DNA from: Shimia sp.
GTDB lineage: Bacteria; Pseudomonadota; Alphaproteobacteria; Rhodobacterales; Rhodobacteraceae
Direction: 5' to 3'
Length of the DNA: 58,194 nucleotides
NCBI GenBank assembly: GCA_024224295.1
Contig: JAAENN010000226.1
Location: forward strand, 1-58,194
A program made the position numbers and the translations under genes. The first letter of the stretch is position 1, and the number at the start of each line of letters is the position of its first letter. Shown here piece after piece: positions 7,197-15,580 of this stretch. The notes beneath the pieces are model-generated. The model was not told where the DNA came from. It saw nothing but the letters and a program-made list of their open reading frames with translations, and made no database searches.

Positions 7197-7963
7197 TCTG
7201 CCGTCCACCCCCCATCGATCATCAACGCGGTTCCGGTGATCAGGCTGGACGCCTCGGACGCCAGGAAAACCACGCCGCCCATGATGTCCTCGACCTGACC
7301 AATGCGGCCAAGTTTGATCTTGTCCTCGATCCAGGCGCGGCGTTCGGGGCGGTCGAAGGTCGACTGGGTCAGCGGGGTCACGATGAAAGTCGGACAAATC
7401 GTGTTGATCCGGATGCCCTTCTTGCCCCACTCGATCGCCATCGACTTGGTGAACCCTTCCACCGCGTGTTTGGTGGCGGAATAGACAGCGCGGTCCAGAC
7501 CGCCAACCTTGGCCATCTGGCTTGAGATGTTGATCAGCGATCCGGGTTTACCTGCTTCAATCAGCCCTTTGGCCACGGCTTGCGTCAGGAAATAGGCCCC
7601 CTTGATGTTCAGCCCCGCGACCGCATCGAAATCATCTTCCGAAGTGTCTTCGGCCGCCGAATGGCGCGCCAATCCGGCAGAGTTCACCAACACATCAAAT
7701 GGACCGTGCTCTGCCACTGCAGCCTGCGTGGCCGTGACATCCGAGACATCCATAGCCAGCGCCCGCGCCCGCGCCGAGAACCCGGCCTCTTTCAACTGCG
7801 CGACCAGGTCCTCCAGCGCCCCGGTACGACGGGCCGCCACCGTGACCTCAGCCCCAGCCTCGGCCAACGCCACAGCGCAGGCCAGACCAATGCCTGAACT
7901 GGCCCCGGCAACCAACGCGCGTTTTCCGTCCAGTCGGAAAGAAGGGGCCTTGGGCAAGGTCAT
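7193..7963 (-). CDS. SDR-family NAD(P)-dependent oxidoreductase
   Basis: 256 aa classical short-chain dehydrogenase. The cofactor loop AGASSGIG is at 19-26, NSAG at 94-97, and the catalytic set is Ser148, Tyr161 (YSATK) and Lys165. The C terminus GTALMIDGGW is typical. It would interconvert a secondary alcohol and ketone. The start ATG is fused to the stop of the SnoaL gene (ATGA at 7960-7963), and its own stop overlaps the lacI ATG. Its place close to a HisD-like dehydrogenase recalls the DHPS pathway, where an SDR-type step and HpsN act on the same diol; this parallel is inference. Confidence 0.92.
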   Translation of the reverse strand: MTLPKAPSFRLDGKRALVAGASSGIGLACAVALAEAGAEVTVAARRTGALEDLVAQLKEAGFSARARALAMDVSDVTATQAAVAEHGPFDVLVNSAGLARHSAAEDTSEDDFDAVAGLNIKGAYFLTQAVAKGLIEAGKPGSLINISSQMAKVGGLDRAVYSATKHAVEGFTKSMAIEWGKKGIRINTICPTFIVTPLTQSTFDRPERRAWIEDKIKLGRIGQVEDIMGGVVFLASEASSLITGTALMIDGGWTAE

Positions 7964-9009
7964 GGGCGGTCTCCGGTCAAATTGTTTTTGCCCGTCGGGC
8001 GGGCCTTGTTGAACATGCGCATGCGCGCCAGCACATCCACACCCAACTGGTCGAAAATGTCCAGCAGGTCGACCAGTACCCAGTTCTCGCGGATCAGCCC
8101 GCTGTCCATGCGCCAGAAGTCCAGCGAACGCAGCGTGATCTCTTGCCCAGACGGCGCGATCCCCAACCAGCCATCGCCGCTGATCGTTTGTTTCATGTTG
8201 GGCCAGCCCGTAACAGCGGCATAGTCGCCATCCCCAAAGAAATGAAACGTCAACGCGTCGTCGTGGGCGCCGCGATCGGGCATGGCGGACAGGAAGGGGA
8301 TCTGATGCCAGTTGCGAAAGCCCTCGACGCCCCGTGCTGTGCCGATCCCGGCCGGGCCGTACCAGTTGAACTGCGGATGCCAAAAGCGTTCCATCTGCAT
8401 CACTTCGGGACCGCCTTGTGCCGGGTGCCGGACCAGATGCGCCAGCATGTCCACGATATGATCGCAAGACGCCTTGGCCCGCGCGTCGTCCCAAGGTCCG
8501 GCCACAAACCCGTCTTGCGTTGCAGGTCCGGGGATCAGCATCTCGCGTCCCAGCGACGGAGCCATCGGCCACGCCCCAGCTTGCATCATCAGTTCTGGGA
8601 TGTCCCAAATCGCCTGCACCTCAACAACCTTGTCGCCGTCGAAGCGGTAGAACTCGTGAAAGCGCATATGCGCCAGATGGCCGGTCGGGGGAATGTCCAG
8701 CCAAGGCGCGGTGAAGGTGCCAACATAGTGCCCAGCGCACCCGACCCAGTCGCAGCCGTGATCATCCACGCCTGCCATGACGATCCAGTCGCGCCGTTCC
8801 AGATCCGGCATGGCGGTCAAGAGCGGTGCATAGGCGGCGTCATAAACCGCCCTTGCCCCGCCCACCGTGCCGATGGGATGGCACAGATGGATCACGGCAT
8901 CCTCGGCCAGAAGCCCTTCCAAGGCCTCTCGCACCGATGGCTCAGAGAAATCCCGCATCGCCGCACGCAGGGGCGCAATCAACTGCTTGTGGCGGCTATG
9001 ACGGTCCAT
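7960..9009 (-). CDS. Double-domain SnoaL-like protein A
   Basis: 349 aa made of two SnoaL/NTF2 domains. Domain 1 (about 20-165) carries HPIG, GHYVG, LDIPPTGH and WDIPELMMQAGAWP. Domain 2 (about 195-340) carries WYGPAGIG, GWPN, LDFWRMDSG, RENWVLVDLL and LGVDVL. The proteins at 11140-12114 and 16772-17773 have the same layout and motifs. SnoaL relatives catalyse aldol-type cyclisation or ring opening. GAGGAAAG lies directly before the ATG. The 64-bp gap to the HisD-like gene carries a hairpin element seen elsewhere in the window. The catalytic role is unknown. Confidence 0.82.
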   Translation of the reverse strand: MDRHSRHKQLIAPLRAAMRDFSEPSVREALEGLLAEDAVIHLCHPIGTVGGARAVYDAAYAPLLTAMPDLERRDWIVMAGVDDHGCDWVGCAGHYVGTFTAPWLDIPPTGHLAHMRFHEFYRFDGDKVVEVQAIWDIPELMMQAGAWPMAPSLGREMLIPGPATQDGFVAGPWDDARAKASCDHIVDMLAHLVRHPAQGGPEVMQMERFWHPQFNWYGPAGIGTARGVEGFRNWHQIPFLSAMPDRGAHDDALTFHFFGDGDYAAVTGWPNMKQTISGDGWLGIAPSGQEITLRSLDFWRMDSGLIRENWVLVDLLDIFDQLGVDVLARMRMFNKARPTGKNNLTGDRP

Positions 9010-9073
9010 CTTTCCTCTTGCTCAAAATACCTTGGGGAGCGCGGGGCAGTGCCCCTCGCCCCCAGTCTTCATC
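9010..9073 (-). repeat. Intergenic hairpin element, copy 1
   Basis: Read on the minus strand after the HisD-like stop: a GGGGCACTGCCCC hairpin, then CTCCCCAAGGTATTTTG and a purine-rich AAGAGGAAAG end. Copies 2 (28350-28404) and 3 (30746-30806) share the order hairpin, CCC-GG-TATTTT, A/G-rich tail. This copy lies inside the catabolic operon and its tail supplies the ribosome-binding site of the next gene. Confidence 0.5.
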
Positions 9074-10405
9074 TCACTCTGCGGCGTCGCGATAGGGTGC
9101 CCCTTCGCCATAGGGGACGTTGATCCCGCCATAGCGACGCACCCGCAGATTGCACTGTTCGGCATGCCCAACAAAGCCTTCCAGCATGCACAGACGCGAG
9201 CCGTATTCGCCGATCAGCGTCGCGGCCTCGTCGGTGGTGACTTTCTGATAGCTGTGCGTTTTCAGGAACTTTCCCACCCAAAGACCGCCGGTATAGCGCC
9301 CGGCCTTCTTGGTCGGCAGCGTGTGGTTGGTGCCGATCACTTTGTCCCCATTGGCCACGTTGGTGCGCGGGCCAAGAAACAACGCGCCATAGCAGGTCAT
9401 CTTTTCAAGGAACCAGTCATCGCGGTCGGTCATCACCTGCACGTGCTCGGATGCAATGTCGTCAGCGACGGCCAGCATCTCGTCATAGGTGTCGCACAGG
9501 ATCACCTCGCCATACTCCTCCCAACTGACCCGCGCGGTGCCAGCGGTGGGCAGGATGTCCAGGATCCGGTCGATCTCGGACAGGGTCTCCTCGGCCAGGC
9601 TCCGTGAGTTGGTGACGAGCACAGCAGGAGAGTTATATCCGTGCTCGGCCTGACCCAGCAGATCGGTGGCGCACAATTCGGCGTCAACTGTGTCGTCTGC
9701 AATCACCATGGTCTCGGTCGGGCCGGCGAACAGGTCGATGCCGACGCGACCGAACAACTGACGCTTGGCTTCGGCAACGAAGGCGTTGCCGGGGCCGACC
9801 AACAGGTGCACGGGCGCAATGCTTTCGGTGCCAATGGCCATCGCACCCACCGCTTGGATACCACCCAGCACATAGATTTCGTGCGCGCCGCCAAGATGCA
9901 TGGCAGCAATCACCGCTGGGTTCGGTTCGCCATTGAAAGGCGGCGTGCAGGCAATGATGCGCGGCACACCTGCCACCTTTGCCGTGGCGACCGACATATG
10001 CGCCGAGGCAACCATCGGGAATTTGCCGCCGGGCACATAGCAGCCCACCGATTGCACCGGAATGTTCTTGTGCCCAAGGATCACGCCGGGAAGGGTTTCG
10101 ACCTCGATATCCAGCATGCTGTCGCGCTGCGCCTGAGCAAAATTTGTTACCTGCTCTTGGGCAAAGCGAATGTCGGCCATGTCTTGGTCCGAGACCTTGG
10201 CGATGATGGTCTTGATCTCGTCTTCCGACAGGCGATAGCTGGGGCGGTCATAGTTGTCGAACTTAACCGCCAGCTCGTGCACGGCCGTGTCGCCACGCGT
10301 CTCGATGTCTTTCAGAGTGGCGGCGACAACAGCCGCCGTTTTGGCGTCATCCTCGGCGCGGTCGGCTTCGGGTTTGCCACGTTTGAGATATTCAATAGCC
10401 ATCAT
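9074..10405 (-). CDS. Histidinol-dehydrogenase-like (HpsN-type) dehydrogenase
   Basis: 443 aa, full length for the HisD superfamily. Family motifs GCYVPGG (121-127), [17 protein letters not shown] and DLFAGPTE are present. The zinc ligands known from HisD are retained (Q252 and H255 in GQAEHG, D354 in NGDKVIG, H414 in FVGH), as is the catalytic E320-H321 pair. The enzyme should oxidise a primary alcohol to a carboxylate in two NAD-dependent steps. No his genes are nearby, and HpsN, the sulfopropanediol dehydrogenase, is the best-known catabolic relative. The true alcohol substrate is open. Start is ATG 10405 or 10402, with AAGGAAG upstream. Confidence 0.85.
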   Translation of the reverse strand: MMAIEYLKRGKPEADRAEDDAKTAAVVAATLKDIETRGDTAVHELAVKFDNYDRPSYRLSEDEIKTIIAKVSDQDMADIRFAQEQVTNFAQAQRDSMLDIEVETLPGVILGHKNIPVQSVGCYVPGGKFPMVASAHMSVATAKVAGVPRIIACTPPFNGEPNPAVIAAMHLGGAHEIYVLGGIQAVGAMAIGTESIAPVHLLVGPGNAFVAEAKRQLFGRVGIDLFAGPTETMVIADDTVDAELCATDLLGQAEHGYNSPAVLVTNSRSLAEETLSEIDRILDILPTAGTARVSWEEYGEVILCDTYDEMLAVADDIASEHVQVMTDRDDWFLEKMTCYGALFLGPRTNVANGDKVIGTNHTLPTKKAGRYTGGLWVGKFLKTHSYQKVTTDEAATLIGEYGSRLCMLEGFVGHAEQCNLRVRRYGGINVPYGEGAPYRDAAE

Positions 10406-10413
10406 CTTCTTCC

Positions 10414-10944
10414 TTACTTGTCGGGGCGCGGCGCTACTTTTTCGCCGCGATCGAATGCTTCCCAGCCTTCGCCGTTGAAAACATCGACGCCCAGTTGTGC
10501 GGCGACGTGGGCGAAATCGACGTTCACCCAGTTGTCGACAATTTTGCCGTCAACGACCTTCCAGAAATCCATGTAGCGGATCTCGACCCGCTTGCCGGTG
10601 GGCGCGATGCCCAGAAACTCGCCCGAATGGGTGGCTTCCTGACGACCGAAGGCGGCGGCCCATTCGCCCATATACAGGCGCGCTTCGTCGATGCAGGTCT
10701 TGTCGCTGAACGCGGCTTGGAACGGGCGCTGCCAGTTGTCTTGAAACTCTTGCAGTCCCGTCTTGGTGCCGCAGCCTTGGTTGCCCATCCAGCGGAACCC
10801 TTGCGCGAAAAACTCGCCGATATCGTCGATACGGTGGTCGTTTAGACCGTCCACCATGGTTTCGATCACTCGACGGGTTTCGTCGGTTTTGCTCATGTCG
10901 GTGTCGCGCGTCAGCACGGCTTGTTCGGGGCGGGAGCCTTTCAT
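10414..10944 (-). CDS. Single-domain SnoaL-like protein
   Basis: 176 aa, one SnoaL/NTF2 domain that matches the C-terminal half of the double-domain proteins in the same operon: [57 protein letters not shown]. It thus looks like a half-length paralogue. AAAGGAGAGG precedes the ATG at 10944; a later Met at 10896 is less likely. Its ATG overlaps by 4 bp the stop of a 43-codon ORF, and the HisD-like gene starts 8 nt after its stop. Function unknown. Confidence 0.82.
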   Translation of the reverse strand: MKGSRPEQAVLTRDTDMSKTDETRRVIETMVDGLNDHRIDDIGEFFAQGFRWMGNQGCGTKTGLQEFQDNWQRPFQAAFSDKTCIDEARLYMGEWAAAFGRQEATHSGEFLGIAPTGKRVEIRYMDFWKVVDGKIVDNWVNVDFAHVAAQLGVDVFNGEGWEAFDRGEKVAPRPDK

Positions 10945-11072
10945 CGGGCCTCTCCTTTCAGAATGCTGTGGGAATGTGAGGAGGTGACGATCCCCCCGAT
11001 CAGGAAATCCCGTGGCATTCTGTTCAACGCCGGGTGGCGTGCTCCGGCAGGCTTGCGTGCGGAACTGCTCAT
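10941..11072 (-). CDS. Small 43-aa ORF coupled to a SnoaL gene
   Basis: The frame starts at ATG 11072 with AGAGGA six nt upstream and ends in a TGA that overlaps the ATG of the single-SnoaL gene (10941-10944). The product begins MSSSARKPAGARHPALN, continues PRDFLIGGI and ends SILKGEAR; it is basic and has no membrane helix. The good ribosome-binding site and the overlap argue for translation, either as a real small protein or as a leader peptide coupling the downstream gene. I recognise no family, and the short length leaves chance possible. Confidence 0.4.
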   Translation of the reverse strand: MSSSARKPAGARHPALNRMPRDFLIGGIVTSSHSHSILKGEAR

Positions 11073-11139
11073 GCTGCGTCCTCTGCGATCCCGGAGGGCG
11101 GTATGACCCGCACCCCAGTGATATGTGGCCAGCCGCCGC

Positions 11140-12114
11140 TCATTTGACCGCCGGCAGAACGTCGAACCCGAACTGCAACAACGCATGGGGAACATCGACA
11201 AACACCCAGTTTTCGACCAGCAGATCGCCCTCGCGGCGGCACCAGTCAGAGACCCGGAAAAACACGCGTTCATTAGTCGGGCCGAAGCCCATGAACGGTT
11301 TGACATTGACACCGGTCAGCGAAGGCCACCCGCCCGAGCAGGTGTAGTCCCCTTCTCCGTAGCGGGTGAAGTGCCGTGTCATGCCATTATTCGCGGTCCC
11401 GCCCGACCAGCCTTCGAACTGGCTTTCGAACGGCACCTGGAACGACCGGAAATGGTCGATCCCAATGAAGGAGCCCCAGGCACCGGGGCCGTACCACATC
11501 ATGTTTTCGTGCCAATACGGTCGCCAGGCCTCGTCTTCGGTGGCAAGCCCTGACAGCATGTCGGTGACGATCTGATAGCTTTTCTGCCCCGCGTCGGCAT
11601 CCATCTCGCCACGCATGATGCCGTCCTGCGAAGCGGGACCTTGAATCAATCCGGTATGGCCGAACTCATCGCCGGGAACATAGCTTAGCGGCCACTGCCC
11701 GCAGGAGATCATCAGTTCCGGAATGTCGAGGAAGATGTAGCTCTCGACCGCCTTGCCATCTTCCACCCGGAAAAACTCGCCGAACCGCAGATAGGTGAGC
11801 TTGTCGGTGGCGCGGATACCGATCCAGTCGCGGGCGAAATGACCGACATAATAACCGGTGGCGCTGACCCAGGTGGCGCCTTCGAACTCGCCAGTCATGG
11901 CGACATACTGACGGCGATACAGGCCTTCGAATGCCGCCTGCAAAGGTTTCAGGAATTGCTCGCAATAGGCGTCGGCCCCTGCGATCTCATTGAACGGATG
12001 TACAATGTTGATATTTGTATCTGCTGCAAAGAAACGCTGCGCGGCGGCGTCAAAATCGCCGGGATGCTGCAACGCATCGGAATAGGCGAAGTATGTGGTT
12101 TTGGCGGAAGACAT
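11140..12114 (-). CDS. Double-domain SnoaL-like protein B
   Basis: 324 aa from ATG 12114, which has AAGAGGACC upstream; a longer in-frame start to 12171 lacks one. Domain 1: HPFNEIAG, RRQYVAMTG, GYYVGHF, LRFGEFFRVEDGK, LDIPELMISCGQWP. Domain 2: WYGPGAWG, GGWPSLTG, VSDWCRREGDLL, VENWVFVDVPHA, FGFDVL. It is a clear paralogue of the proteins at 7960-9009 and 16772-17773. It is the first catabolic gene after the transporter genes, separated from them by a 184-bp gap with a strong stem-loop. The reaction is unknown. Confidence 0.82.
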   Translation of the reverse strand: MSSAKTTYFAYSDALQHPGDFDAAAQRFFAADTNINIVHPFNEIAGADAYCEQFLKPLQAAFEGLYRRQYVAMTGEFEGATWVSATGYYVGHFARDWIGIRATDKLTYLRFGEFFRVEDGKAVESYIFLDIPELMISCGQWPLSYVPGDEFGHTGLIQGPASQDGIMRGEMDADAGQKSYQIVTDMLSGLATEDEAWRPYWHENMMWYGPGAWGSFIGIDHFRSFQVPFESQFEGWSGGTANNGMTRHFTRYGEGDYTCSGGWPSLTGVNVKPFMGFGPTNERVFFRVSDWCRREGDLLVENWVFVDVPHALLQFGFDVLPAVK

Positions 12115-12143
12115 CAGTCTCGGTCCTCTTGATAGGTACGGAA

Positions 12144-12255
12144 TTGCGTGCGTGTGATCGACGTCACGCAACCCGGACCCGCCCGCATCTGCGCAAACGG
12201 AATCCGCCCTGCTCGCCGCGCACGAACAGCCGCTAGGGACAGCCTGGCTGTTCGT
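12144..12255 (-). promoter_or_regulatory. Structured gap between transporter and catabolic genes
   Basis: The 184-bp gap 12115-12298 has no gene. It holds a perfect 10-bp stem (ACGAACAGCC at 12222-12231, GGCTGTTCGT at 12246-12255) without a T-run, and a second inverted repeat TTGCGTG (12144-12150) / CACGCAA (12165-12171). They could serve as an mRNA processing or stability element and an internal promoter/operator respectively; both roles are inferred. Confidence 0.45.
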
Positions 12256-12298
12256 ACATGGGCGAGAACGGATTGAGTTTCAGAACACTCCACTTTGG

Positions 12299-13180
12299 TT
12301 AGCCTTTCACCGCGCCTGCAGTCAGGCCGCCGACGATCTGACGCTGGAAGAACATCACCAGAATGAATAGCGGCACAGTGGCCGAAACCACGGCAGCAAC
12401 GGCAAACATCACGTTACCTTCGGTCTGGGTTGTGCCAAGGAAGGCTGCAATGGCCGGAACCATGGTACGGTTGCTTTCAGACAGCAGCATCGCCCCTACC
12501 GCAAAGTCGTTATAGGCCAGCAGGAAGCTGAACAGGCCCGTGGTGATAACACCCGGCCACATCACAGGAATGATCACCCGGCGAAAGGCCTGGAACTGGT
12601 TGCAGCCATCTACTTTGGCGCTTTCGTCAAGCTCGCTGGGGATGTTCTTGAAGAACGAGTGCAGCATCCACAGGGTAAAGGGCTGGTTGATTGCCACCAA
12701 CACGATGATCGTGGTCGGCAGGATGCCCCAGACGTTCCACTCGAAGAACGGCAGCAGGTAACCGGCAACCAGAGTGATCGGAGGCATGGCGCGAAAGATC
12801 AACGCCGTGATCAGCAGCCAGAATGTGTAGTTATAGGTGGAGCGGGACAGGGCATACCCCCCCAGCGTCCCGATGGTCAGCGAAATAGTGACCACGAAGA
12901 AACACACGAGGCCCGTGTTCAGCACATTTCGCCAGAACTCTTCCTGGATCCAAGCACCGGCATAGCCGGTATCGGTAAAGGCCGAGCCGTAAACGGCTTT
13001 CGTACGTTCGCCGGTGATCGCGTTCGTCCAGTCGGCGATCGAGAAGAAGTCGAGTTCGACTTTGAACGACCCCCAGACCGTCCAGGCGAAGGGAAACGCC
13101 GCCAGGATGAACCAGAAGATGACAAAAAGGGATGACGCGATCCTCAAACCCTTGGGCATTTTTTGTGCGCGGCTGGCCAT
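12299..13180 (-). CDS. Sugar-type ABC transporter permease (MalG-like)
   Basis: 293 aa from ATG 13180, chosen because AAAGGAG lies about 8 nt upstream and the previous gene ends one base earlier. Six membrane segments are apparent. The cytoplasmic EAA loop reads DESAKVDGCNQFQAFRRVIIPVMWPG-like (written here in part: KVDGCNQFQAF), which docks the ATPase. It forms the channel of a CUT1-type importer with the permease at 13182, the binding protein at 14276 and the ATPase at 15581, all in one minus-strand operon. Confidence 0.92.
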   Translation of the reverse strand: MASRAQKMPKGLRIASSLFVIFWFILAAFPFAWTVWGSFKVELDFFSIADWTNAITGERTKAVYGSAFTDTGYAGAWIQEEFWRNVLNTGLVCFFVVTISLTIGTLGGYALSRSTYNYTFWLLITALIFRAMPPITLVAGYLLPFFEWNVWGILPTTIIVLVAINQPFTLWMLHSFFKNIPSELDESAKVDGCNQFQAFRRVIIPVMWPGVITTGLFSFLLAYNDFAVGAMLLSESNRTMVPAIAAFLGTTQTEGNVMFAVAAVVSATVPLFILVMFFQRQIVGGLTAGAVKG

Positions 13181-13181
13181 G

Positions 13182-14210
13182 TTATCGTGCTCCTTTGAAG
13201 TCGCGCCAGGTGCGTACAAGCACGGGCGAAAGAAGAATGGCGACCCCGATTATCGTGATCACGGAAGTTGCGGAAGCAGAGGAAAGCTGGCGTGTTTCTC
13301 CGCCGAGGTCATTGAAGATGAACGAGCTGAGCGACTGTGCGTGGGCTGCAGCGTTGAAGCCGATGATGGGTTCAAACACCTTGAAATTGTCCATCAACTG
13401 GATCAGCGCCACGAACGTGACCAGCGGCATCAGGTGAGGCACAACCACGAACTTGACCTGTTGCCAGCGGGTCGCGCCGTCGATCTGGGCAGCCTCAAGC
13501 TGATCCTTTGGCAGGGTTTGTAGACCGGCATAGAATACCACGAAGGCAAAGGGGGCGGCGTGCCAGATGCCGTAGACGATCAGAGCCACCCACATCAGAC
13601 CGGTTGAGGCCTTGAGGCTGAAGTCCGGGTCTCCGGCCAAGGCGACCAGGGCTGATCCGATGACGCCCCGGCTGTCGACCATCCAGAACAGGATCAGCGA
13701 GCCGATCAGAGGAGTCACGATCATTGGCAGGAGCGAGAAGAAGATCATCAGCCCCTTGAGATGCCGGTGCAGAGAATTGATTGCCAGAGCGATGATCAAG
13801 CCCAACACGATGGTAAGTGGCGTCACAACAGCAACGAAGGTCATCGTAAAGGCCATCGCGCGATAGAATGGCAGATTGCCCAGTTCCGAGAAGAACGCAC
13901 CCAAGCTGTCGGTGGTCGCCCAAAGCGCGCCGACCTCATTTACGGCCAGGTGACCGCGATCAAAGTAGATGTCCAACCCTACGAAGCGTCCCAGAGGTTT
14001 CTCAGCACGCAGCACGGCCGTTGCTTCTTGGTCGATGGTGGTTTCGGTTGTGCAGCCCACAAGCGGAGTGCAGCTTTCAACCTCGATCAGAACCGCCGGG
14101 TGAGGGGCAAAAATCGACTGGGTCACCACCGAAACGATGGGCAGCGCGATGAACAAGAGCATCGCAAGTCCTGTGGGCAGGAAGAACCAGAGAAATGTCT
14201 TATGGCGCAT
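13182..14210 (-). CDS. Sugar-type ABC transporter permease (MalF-like)
   Basis: 342 aa inner-membrane protein. TM1 (about 8-32) is followed by an unusually long periplasmic loop of about 80 residues with two Cys (SCTPLVGC) that could form a disulfide, then five or more membrane segments. The EAA loop EAAQIDGATRWQQVKF is close to consensus. The gene starts 65 bp after the binding-protein stop and ends one base before the partner permease. It is the second half of the CUT1-type channel. Substrate specificity cannot be read from the permeases. Confidence 0.92.
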   Translation of the reverse strand: MRHKTFLWFFLPTGLAMLLFIALPIVSVVTQSIFAPHPAVLIEVESCTPLVGCTTETTIDQEATAVLRAEKPLGRFVGLDIYFDRGHLAVNEVGALWATTDSLGAFFSELGNLPFYRAMAFTMTFVAVVTPLTIVLGLIIALAINSLHRHLKGLMIFFSLLPMIVTPLIGSLILFWMVDSRGVIGSALVALAGDPDFSLKASTGLMWVALIVYGIWHAAPFAFVVFYAGLQTLPKDQLEAAQIDGATRWQQVKFVVVPHLMPLVTFVALIQLMDNFKVFEPIIGFNAAAHAQSLSSFIFNDLGGETRQLSSASATSVITIIGVAILLSPVLVRTWRDFKGAR

Positions 14211-14275
14211 AGCACTATCCCGGCGTGATTTGGAAGTTGCGGACGGCTAGGAAAGCCGCCCGCACGAGAGGTTCC

Positions 14276-15499
14276 TTACTGAAGGAAGCCTTTTTCGATG
14301 GCAGCAGCGCGGTAAGCTGCTTCAACATCGACCAGCGCTTGTTCGGCGCTTTCCTTGCCCTGCATGAAGTCAGCAAGTTCGTTGCCGAGCGCGCTGTGCA
14401 GCAGACCGACATAGGGCAGCATCGGATACGGAGTCGTCCCCATCTGCGCGGCCGCGAACACACCCTGAGCCGCGTCGGTCGGCTGGTAGCCGTCAATCAG
14501 CCAGACAGCCAACGGGCTGGTTTCTTCGTTCAGCATCTCGGGGCGAATGCCGTGCTTCATGGCGATGAAGGTTGCTTCTGCTTCTGCGTCAGAGATGTTC
14601 TTGCCCACGGTCCAACCGTCCCACCACAGGGTGGATGCAGGGGTCGTACCACCGCCAACAGTCAGCGGGGCTGCAATGGCATGACCAGCCACAACTTCTT
14701 CCAGAACACCTTCGGTGGTCGTCTGTTGTGACGCACGCGAGCCCCACATGTTCATGATCGCGACGTTGCCCGCGCGGTATTCCGCGTTGGTAGCGTTGGA
14801 GTCATGGGTCAGGAAGTCGGGGTTCATATACTCCGACAGCGCCTTCATCATGTTGAGCGCGTTGATGCCGGCCTCACTGTTGACGTTGGGTTCGGCCGAG
14901 CCCGCTTTGAAGTGGGTGCCGCCATAGCCGAGGAACATATTGTTGAATTCCTGGGCCAGGTTCCAGCCAGCCTTGTACGCACCACCGACCGGGTTCTGCA
15001 TGATACCCTGCGACCGGATCGCCTCTGCGACCTCCAGCATTTCTTCATAGGTGGTGGGAACTTCGACACCGGCCTGCTCAAGGATATCCTTGCGGAACAT
15101 CAGGTGCTGTGCGTTGGCCATGAAGGCCACAGCCATGATGTCGCCGCCAATCTTGATCAGCTGCGTTTCCTGCAGCCCCTCACCATGTTTGGCGACCAGA
15201 TCGTTCAGCGGACGGATAACGTCTTCGTTCATCAGAGCCACGATCGAGCTGTTGGCAACGATTGCCGTGGTGTATTCCGACGGGTTGCCAGACAGGCCAG
15301 CCACGTTGATGGTCTGGTGTTCGGAAGTTAGGTTGGATTCGACGGGCGCGCCGGTGCATTCCTGCGCGACAGCGCCAACGGCTTGAATGGCGGCAAACTC
15401 GTTGCCAACAATACTGACGCGCGCGCTGATCTCGCAGGCAAACGCGTTTCCTGCCATAAGGGCAAAAGCGCTGGACAGTGCCACTTTCCTAAAAAACAT
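14276..15499 (-). CDS. Extracellular solute-binding protein, family 1
   Basis: 407 aa periplasmic receptor. A signal peptide covers about residues 1-21 (basic start, hydrophobic core, AFA cleavage site). The mature part has typical CUT1 receptor segments such as VPTTYEEMLEVAEAI and WDGWTVGKN. GGGAGGAA precedes the ATG. It is the second gene of the minus-strand arm after the ATPase. The ligand should be the substrate of the whole locus; CUT1 receptors bind sugars, oligosaccharides, polyols and some other polar compounds, so the ligand is open. Confidence 0.92.
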   Translation of the reverse strand: MFFRKVALSSAFALMAGNAFACEISARVSIVGNEFAAIQAVGAVAQECTGAPVESNLTSEHQTINVAGLSGNPSEYTTAIVANSSIVALMNEDVIRPLNDLVAKHGEGLQETQLIKIGGDIMAVAFMANAQHLMFRKDILEQAGVEVPTTYEEMLEVAEAIRSQGIMQNPVGGAYKAGWNLAQEFNNMFLGYGGTHFKAGSAEPNVNSEAGINALNMMKALSEYMNPDFLTHDSNATNAEYRAGNVAIMNMWGSRASQQTTTEGVLEEVVAGHAIAAPLTVGGGTTPASTLWWDGWTVGKNISDAEAEATFIAMKHGIRPEMLNEETSPLAVWLIDGYQPTDAAQGVFAAAQMGTTPYPMLPYVGLLHSALGNELADFMQGKESAEQALVDVEAAYRAAAIEKGFLQ

Positions 15500-15580
15500 T
15501 GGTATTCCTCCCTGGATGGTGGGTGCATCTTCGAAGTTTGCACCCTTTGGTTGCCCCGCCTTGCGACGGAAAAAGTGGGG

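Noticed and set aside
10941..11312. 123-codon minus-strand frame covering 10941-11312
   Set aside because: Only its last 43 codons have a ribosome-binding site and lie outside the SnoaL gene; the rest is in another frame of that gene.
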